A stretch of 64,000 nucleotides of DNA from Gnetum montanum (taxonomy: Eukaryota > Streptophyta > Gnetopsida > Gnetales > Gnetaceae). The stretch's first letter is position 1; each line of letters begins with the position of its first letter. This document shows positions 57,441-64,000 of this stretch, in pieces. Under the pieces are notes generated by a model. The model was not told where the DNA came from. It did not search any database and worked only from the letters and a program-made list of their open reading frames with translations. A program made the position numbers and the translations under genes. The stretch covers positions 1,356,272 to 1,420,271 of the forward strand of contig MNCI01008581.1 in assembly GCA_015680685.1 (NCBI GenBank). The letters are read 5' to 3'.

Positions 57441-59800
57441 CTAAGATTCTTATGAAGCAAGTGCTAACATAATTGGTTGTATAGAATTAGATGAAAAGGG
57501 ATGGCTTTTGGAGAAAGTAGTATCATGTTGTTACTAAAAAAAAACCTTCTTTGATGTCTTAGAAGGTTGCTTTTGTGCATCAATAGCCTTATTCTTCTAT
57601 TTTCTTGATCGTGAATCATTATACTATTCACTACAGGTAAGGATTTTCATGTGAGATGAGGGAAAATAATTAGAAAATATTTCAGATGTAATAGGTAAGA
57701 GAGTATTTTGAGGTTTGATATAATATGATGTTGGATGAGAATTGAATGAATGTGTAGGTTGAGTTAGAGTAGAATAATGGGAATTGATTACATGAATGCA
57801 ATAAGAAGATGGAGAAGAATAAGCTTATTTTGATGATGTACCAACATAGTTAGATCCATGAATCACATAATGCTTTTGAGGCTAAAGTGATAACTATGAA
57901 GGCTATTTTTAGTTAAACTAGCATATGAAGTAATATTTCTTGGATGGGGACTTACAAGTTTTTTATTCAAGCTTAAAAGCTAAAATTGTCCCTCCAACTC
58001 CTAGTAAATTCTAAAACACTTCAAGTTACTGGTTATCTAGATGCATAGCAGATGGATCACTCTCCACCACTATCTTGTCCTTATCAATAAGATCCTAGAT
58101 ATTATCCTTTATACTCCTATAGTTATCTATATGATGTTTAATAGTATCAAGATAGTAGCAATACTTTTGGTAGTCATAGTACTTAGGCACATTAAGATTG
58201 CCTTCTTGTCTTTGAAAAGGATACATAACTATCAACTAAATTTGATGGTATCATGCTCTTTCTTATTCAAATACTTGTGATGAAAATCCATAAAAAGATT
58301 GTTTAGAAGCATAGAGTACCTCATAGGTATCTTGGAATACTGGTCTCTACTCATTTGAAGTCTACATTACTGAGTAGAAGAGAAAGCAGTTGAGAGAGTG
58401 TTGTTTTATATCTTAGAAAAAGAAGAAACACCTACACAAATTGGTTATCCCTTCTCTTATTTTACAATATTGTTAGCCTTGTTATAGATTGACATGAATT
58501 CCTTATCATTGTGTTGATTGACTACTTCTTCAGTATGTCTAATAGTCAAAAAAGCATTATTCAAAGAATGAGGCTTAGGATAAGCTATCCTTTCGTGAAT
58601 GTAGTTAATCACTGTAGCTTCAAAGGTTTCTTGATGAAATTTCTTTAAATGATAAGAAAATTTCATTGATGCTACTCTCCATCAATAACTAAACTTATCA
58701 ATGGACTCATGTAAAGCTTGTTTAATGGCAAAAAAAGGTAGCACACTTGTGCTTTGTGGAACATTGAACTTGAAACATTTAATGAAGGTTGTAAGTAGTT
58801 GCTTCAGAAAGGTGATATATCCATGTGCTAGGGACCTATACTATTCCAAAGCTATTTCAAAAAGAGAGTTTAAAAAGTATCTCAGTACAATGTGAGGATA
58901 AGGAACCAGAATCATGCATTCATTTTTTAATGTGACCTCATGATTCATGGGTTCCCTATTTCACCATTGTACTTTATGAAAGTAGGTAGAAAAACTTCCT
59001 TGGGCAATACAAGCAAAGAAATCATAGAGCTTATGGAATCATTTAAGACCCAATCCAAGGAGATAGAAGAGTTTCCTTGCATGCTTAGTACCTTTGCTAT
59101 TTTATCTTTATTATTTTGAAGATGGAGAATCATGTCATTAGGTAGTGCCAATAAGAATGGATCTATTCTATGGAAATTGATCACAAATTGAGCTATAAAA
59201 ATAGGTAAGGATGTTAAAGGATAATACACATAGGGAATGGGTCCAAATATTGTATTAGTAGGTATAGGGAATGGGTCCAAATATTGTATTAGTAGGTATA
59301 CCTAATGAGATTTTATTAGATGGGTATATAGTAAAGGAACGTACATTGATAGGTTGGATAATATTAAACAACGACGGAGTAGTGGAATAGGAAGTGTAAA
59401 AGTTTGGAAAGAAAGTATGGTAGATTGTGATTGAAGGATAAAATAGGTGGTTCTAAAATGTGGAACAAAGAACTAGAAAGTAGAATAAGGATTGCTAACA
59501 TTATTAGATGGAAACACCTGGTATGGTGAAGTAGAACTTGTGGAAAGATTGAAAGGTTCAGTAGTAAGTGGAACAAATCTAGGTGAAATACTTTGAGAAA
59601 CTATGATGTTAATATTATGAATGTGATGTGAAAAAAGGGTTGCTTTTTCCAAGGTCTCATGTTGGTTGCTCTTAGTCTTCATCTATCAAGTGAATGTTAG
59701 ATTCAAAGGCCATCTTCCTCTCCTCCCTCTAAGAATAATGGGAGGACCAAGAGGTTGATCCAGAGAGTTTCTCATCCTAGCTTTCTCAATTTGCAAATGA
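57440..59800 (-). pseudogene. Gag of Ty3/Gypsy element E
   Basis: Minus strand. The N-terminal half (59700-59240) is Pro/Ser/Thr-rich. 59280-58945 reads MDPFPIPTNTIFGPIP and later LVLPKEVFLPTFIKYNGEIGNP, the K-Y-x-G-x-x-x-P entry of the gag core. The core continues L-A-H-G-Y-I-T, then TFIKCFKFNVPQS, then MKFSYHLKKFHQETFEATVINY and YIHERIAYPKPHSL to 58457. The C-terminal part to 57440 is Ser/His/Tyr-rich. A perfect 34 bp duplication at 59230-59297 breaks the frame. Order LTR (59854-61590), gag, protease on the minus strand. Confidence 0.7.
59230..59297. repeat. Perfect 34 bp tandem duplication in gag of E
   Basis: The unit starting ATAGGGAATGGGTCC and ending TTAGTAGGT is present twice, head to tail, without a mismatch. 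Since 34 is not a multiple of 3 it shifts the frame. Perfect identity in an otherwise diverged element means it is recent or an assembly error. Confidence 0.95.
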
Positions 59801-59853
59801 ATGTGCTCCTGCATCTTTTTCTACTCCAATGCCTTGGTTCATTCCTACAAACA

Positions 59854-61590
59854 AGTTCATACTTGAAACAGAAGATGAGAGGTTTCTATTTAATGAGAAT
59901 ATTAAATTCAAAGAGAATGAACATGACATTAGTGTTTCAACATAACATGTAAATAGGAGTTACAAAAATTTAAAATGAAGCAACTATGTTAGAGTTATGG
60001 AAACTCAATGTCACCTAACTATTTCAATATAAAAATTTTACTAACACTTAGAAAAAAATATAAAAAATAGTAGAACATAAGGACCTAAGAAAAAAATGTT
60101 AGAAACAACATTAGTTCCATGCATGCCTTCCTTCTAGTGCCAAAAAGATATTGTCATAAGGATCATTAAAATCCAAGATCTAACACAACCTAATACAAAA
60201 CTGAGCCAAGTAATCTCATGGCCACCAAATAGACTAGGAAAATTAATTTTTCAACTAATTTCTCTTAAATCCAAAGAGGACTTACAAATTATTGGGAAAA
60301 TATAACAATCTAAGTCAAACATTTTTTCCAAAATATAGTAGATATGAAGTAGGAAGAAAATGTATGTGTATGAAATAGCTAAGAAAGAAAAAGGAAAAAT
60401 GTGTAGAAAAATATGTATAAGCTAGTGTAAAATAAAATACAACACTACACAACATAGAAAATAGCATGTGTGTGGCTAGTAGTAAATTGATCAAAAACAA
60501 AACACGAAGAAAAAAAAATATAAAAAGGCTAGATATAGAAGGAAAACACTAAAAAAAATTTGAAATGGATCTTGATAAAACCTAAATCATAGAGAAATGG
60601 AAAAGAAAAATCCAAATTATAAGAGAAATTAGAGAATGGAAACCTGCTAGAAATGTTTAAGAAGATGCATCAAGGATCAAAGCCATCTAACAAGGATTTG
60701 TATTATTTTGTTCTTTCTTCGATGCATGCACTTGATGTAGATCTGAAAAATGATTATAGATTCAAAAATTAATGAAGAAAAGGAATGGATTAGATTGGTG
60801 TGTTGACCTAATTCCAAGAAATTCTCTATGTATTAGAAGAACAACATGAAAGAGGTACAAATGTGTTAGTAGGGAAAAGAGGAAGAGAAATCAGAGGAGC
60901 TAATATTTTTAGAGAGAGAGCAATTTTTCTATAGAGATACAATCTTTGGAAATATTTCCAAATCATCAATCATAAAGAAAGTCAACTACACTAAACAGCA
61001 AAAAGAGTATCAATCATAAGTAAATACTTCTTGAGTATCAACCAAAAATGCCAAATAACGAGATGCCAACCAACCCCTTTTCCTTTAGGAGTATCCTTAT
61101 CTTTATAGGTAAAAAATACCTCATAAATCATGAAGAAACAATGCATATCTAGAAGGTTCTGAATAAGAGAATTGACATGTAGATAATTTTTGTGAAGATT
61201 AATGTCAAACATCAAATGTAGGATTGACGTTGGATTTTAAAAAGCTAGTTCACATTGAATGTTGAAAAGTTGATTTGCTACAAAAGAAAAATTTGATGTC
61301 GAACAAAAAAAGTAAGATTGACACTGGATGTCAAAGAGTAGGAGATAGAATCAACAGTGGAGCTGATGCCAAACATCAAAACTAATAACCATAGATGATG
61401 AATAAAAAATGACATTCTTGATAATGCAAGATATCACTTTTGGTAAGTTGAAGATAGAGATCCAAAAACTATGTTGTGGATGATGTAGAATGTCAATTTT
61501 AGACAATTGAAGATGGCTTTAAACTGAAAAGCCATAGAATATATCCACCACTTTGACATATGTAGAAAAGCCAAAATGGGTATAACACTA
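59854..61590 (-). mobile_element. 5' LTR of element E
   Basis: Aligns with 37748-39390: AGTTCATACTTGAAACAGAA at 59854, CTTCTAGTGCCAAAAAG near 60130, GAGGACTTACAAATTATTGGG, CATGCACTTGATGTAG, and CATATGTAGAAAAGCC near 61560. It lies upstream of gag on the minus strand, as a 5' LTR should. The outer edge is uncertain. It contains the same GATGTYNNACATC-like subrepeats (61200-61480). No gene; the open frame at 60991-61215 is accidental. Confidence 0.65.
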
Positions 61591-62200
61591 GGGTTTTCCA
61601 TGACAAATAGGTCAACTCTAAGAGTGCAAAGTTTTTGAATTATTACAATTAAAATATTGAATTACAAGTTATGACTCTTGGAAACCTCTAGGATTTAAAA
61701 ACAGTAAAAACCTCTAATGTATTTCAATGAAATGTGGAAAACATGGTCAAGGGATACTAACTATATATACTAATTTACAATAGCTATGTCACAAATTTTT
61801 CAATCAAGTAATTTGTATGGAAAATATTAATAAGTATAAATAATACATTTGGTTAAAAAATATTTAGAGAAAATGTCCTATATTCCTTTTTTTTTCTTAC
61901 TTTCATCCATAGGATGCAACATATTATGTAAATTCACATTTAGTTTTAAAAAGTACCTTTTTCAATATTTAAGATGAGATATAGTAGAATTTAAATTAAA
62001 AGGTAAATTTTATATATGTGTCAATGTCAATGGAATAATTGGTTATAAGAAAAATGATATTTTAGAGTGGTAGAATAATTAAGGATGGTTAGAAATGCAA
62101 GACTATGGTCAAATTAGAACTCAATGAAAAAGAACATTAGAAGATACTAAAATAAATAAAATAGAAAAGCACATGTTAAAATGGGAATAAGACCTTAATC
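61590..62200. other. AT-rich stretch without recognisable gene
   Basis: No conserved reading frame or repeat partner seen. It lies between the E LTR and a plus-strand LINE relic. Confidence 0.3.
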
Positions 62201-64000
62201 TTATCATTTTAAATTTGAATCTTAACATGTCAAAATTTTTCTAGTATCCTACTTGGTTAATTAAATTGAGAAAAGCGTGAGGAACAAGCTATTCCTAATC
62301 CATATTGATTTCAATCTAATGTAATTCATTCTCTATGGAGACTTCAATGTGAAAGCTAGAAGTGATGTTCATTAATTCTTAAAATATGAATGTGTGAAGA
62401 ACCCTTGAAAGAGGAATCCAATTTAAAAAATATGTTCCTATCCATTCACCATACCATTCCATTGACCAATGCATATTCTACCTATTATGAATCCTTAGTA
62501 GACAAGTTAAATCTCAAAATTTGAGACTAGATGATTTTAATGAATAGTGTCCATCAAGAACTACAATTAAAAAATTACGATGTCATAACTAATGAAGATG
62601 GGTCAACATCCTACTCTATTAAGATCCTAGATTACCTATGATATGATGCTTGATTCTTCCAAGTTACTAAGGTATTGAAGTTAATTTCTATGAAAGAAGT
62701 TAAGAAGAAACATCAAGCACTATCATTTGAAACAAGGCCATCTAACCATAGAGCCCTTATGGTAGAACCACAACTATGTGCTTTGATCCTAGAGGTTGAT
62801 GAAAATCAAGGAATTTCTTAACTTAAATTTATTTTTTATTTTATTCATATTAATTTTATAATCATAATTAGGTAAGTATAATATTTTTGAGAAATATAAC
62901 TAGAGAAACTAGATTTACCCTACCTTCACTTGGATAATTAGAGATATGAGTTACACCTTGTGTAACCTTGGTTAGGACTAGTGATTACTAGTTAGGAGAC
63001 CTTTAATTCACCTCTTTTCACTACCTAGGGATTAAGTAAGTTGTTGATATGATAAGATCCTATTTTTTCTAAATATTCTTCTCACTTATATTTTATTTGT
63101 AGAATAGTTAAGAGAACTTTAAAGTATTCAATGCCAATTTAAAAGAGTAAATCAAATAATTGAAGCATTGAAGCATGAAGGAAGCACTAAAGCATAAGAA
63201 AACATCAATAACATGGACTTGTTTAAGGATATATGAAAGCTAAGGGAGATACGTTATTTTGTCCCCATTCCCAAATGAAGTCATTCTATAACAAAGGTGG
63301 TATCACTTTTTAACAAACAAGGTAATAATACCTAAAAGGACAAGTTGTAATTTTCATTAAAGGTATGAATTATAATTATAAATAATGGCAAAAAATAAAA
63401 AGTGGTATTATATCTATAAATACAAAATATTTCTAGTAAGAGGTACAAAATTTTCTGAAAATAAAAAAAATATGAAAATTAGTTAAAAGACATCATGTTA
63501 GAGGCTACAAAAAATATTATCCTGTAAAAAAAGATTATGGGTAAGAAGAAGTGGTTTGAAAAAGAATTTTTGCAAGCAAGGTTTACTCTCAAAAATTCCA
63601 ACAATAGAAATACTTTGAATAATGACTACATGAAATTGCTTCAAGAGAAAATAAATTCTAAAAGGAAACCAAAACAATATGATGTACATGATAAAGTGAC
63701 ATCCATGAAATTTTTGAAACCTTTTAAGATATAAAGATTCTCCAAGTAATAACATTTCATTTATAGAGATAAAAGAATTTTAAAAAAGTTTGTTTGATCA
63801 TGAGAAAAATGAAATCACTAATTGCATGCTCCTAGATATTTTACAACTTTTACAACTTATGTATGTTGAAGTGGTAAAGGGAATTGAGAAATTAACAACT
63901 AGAAGAGCTAAAGATGTAAAAGGATTATATGTTGAATTATTAAAATGTTGTTGAGAGGTAGCCTAGAGAGAGACTTGGAAAATACTTAATGAAGGAGTTC
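62200..64000 (+). pseudogene. LINE ORF2 relic (endonuclease remnant to start of RT), runs off the window
   Basis: Near 62330 the plus frame reads Y-G-D-F-N-V-K-A-R, matching the G-D-F-N motif of the L1 apurinic endonuclease, and S-N-H-R-A-L near 62750 may be the S-D-H motif. At 63537-63734 a basic helical stretch (DYMKLLQEKINSKRKPKQYD) fits the linker before RT. At 63864-63960 VEVVKGIEKLTTRRAKDVKG then L-Y-V-E-L-L-K fits the E-V-x-x-A-I-x-x-L-x-x-x-K-A-x-G-x-D-G opening of LINE RT. The RT catalytic part would be right of the window. The endonuclease assignment is weaker than the RT start. Confidence 0.5.

Noticed and set aside
63498-63755. 85-residue minus-strand ORF
   Set aside because: Opposite strand of the basic linker of the plus-strand LINE relic; no motif of its own.
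1-64000. CRISPR arrays, bacterial operons, tRNA or rRNA genes
   Set aside because: None seen. The repeats are dispersed or simple tandem duplications, the sequence is plant-like and eukaryotic, and I found no cloverleaf with conserved A and B boxes.

Overview
This window looks like intergenic heterochromatin from a land plant with a large, old genome, most likely a gymnosperm or other giant-genome seed plant. The evidence is that it is AT-rich, no host gene is intact, it is filled with nested and heavily mutated Ty3/Gypsy elements of the Tat/Athila type, and two short host-like fragments (WEB-family coiled coil, PPR) are plant families. The organism call is inference. Every ORF is a short relic. 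Many in-frame stops are TAG or TAA where the family has CAG, CAA or TGG, as expected from long-term cytosine deamination at methylated sites. All feature edges are by-eye estimates unless terminal bases are quoted.

Layout. (1) 1-7481: 3' part of element A, a plus-strand Gypsy copy (integrase tail, spacer, a sense extra ORF after pol, 3' LTR), with an LTR-like insertion at 4898-6033. Element A sits inside the reverse transcriptase of element D. (2) 7482-14030: element D, minus strand (RT/linker), broken by a ~3.5 kb block carrying WEB-like and PPR-like fragments, an LTR-like piece and an assembly gap, then a plus-strand gene antisense to D. (3) 14031-~22410: element H, GC-richer, plus strand: LTR, composite minisatellite leader, gag, protease, then an intron-containing gene on the opposite strand; RT and integrase are absent. 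(4) ~22410-37635: elements C and B of the same family as A, arranged C-LTR-B-LTR. B is the most complete copy (gag, PR, RT, RNase H, INT, sense extra ORF). (5) 37748-~47195: minus-strand element F (gag, PR, truncated RT) with LTR pieces. (6) ~47195-50200: a plus-strand protease fragment hit by a small LINE-like insertion, and a minus-strand LINE RT relic. (7) 50395-61590: minus-strand element E (LTR, gag, PR, antisense gene, truncated RT). (8) 62200-64000: plus-strand LINE relic running off the end.

The most interesting pattern is structural. Elements D/E and, separately, H carry a gene antisense to gag-pol just after the protease, with splice-like signals. In D/E it lies between protease and RT, where F has an intron-like AT-rich stretch, the position of the intron described for Ogre elements. 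A second pattern is in family A/B/C: the U3 promoter module of the LTR is duplicated inside the element, in front of the sense extra ORF, as if that ORF had its own LTR-derived promoter.
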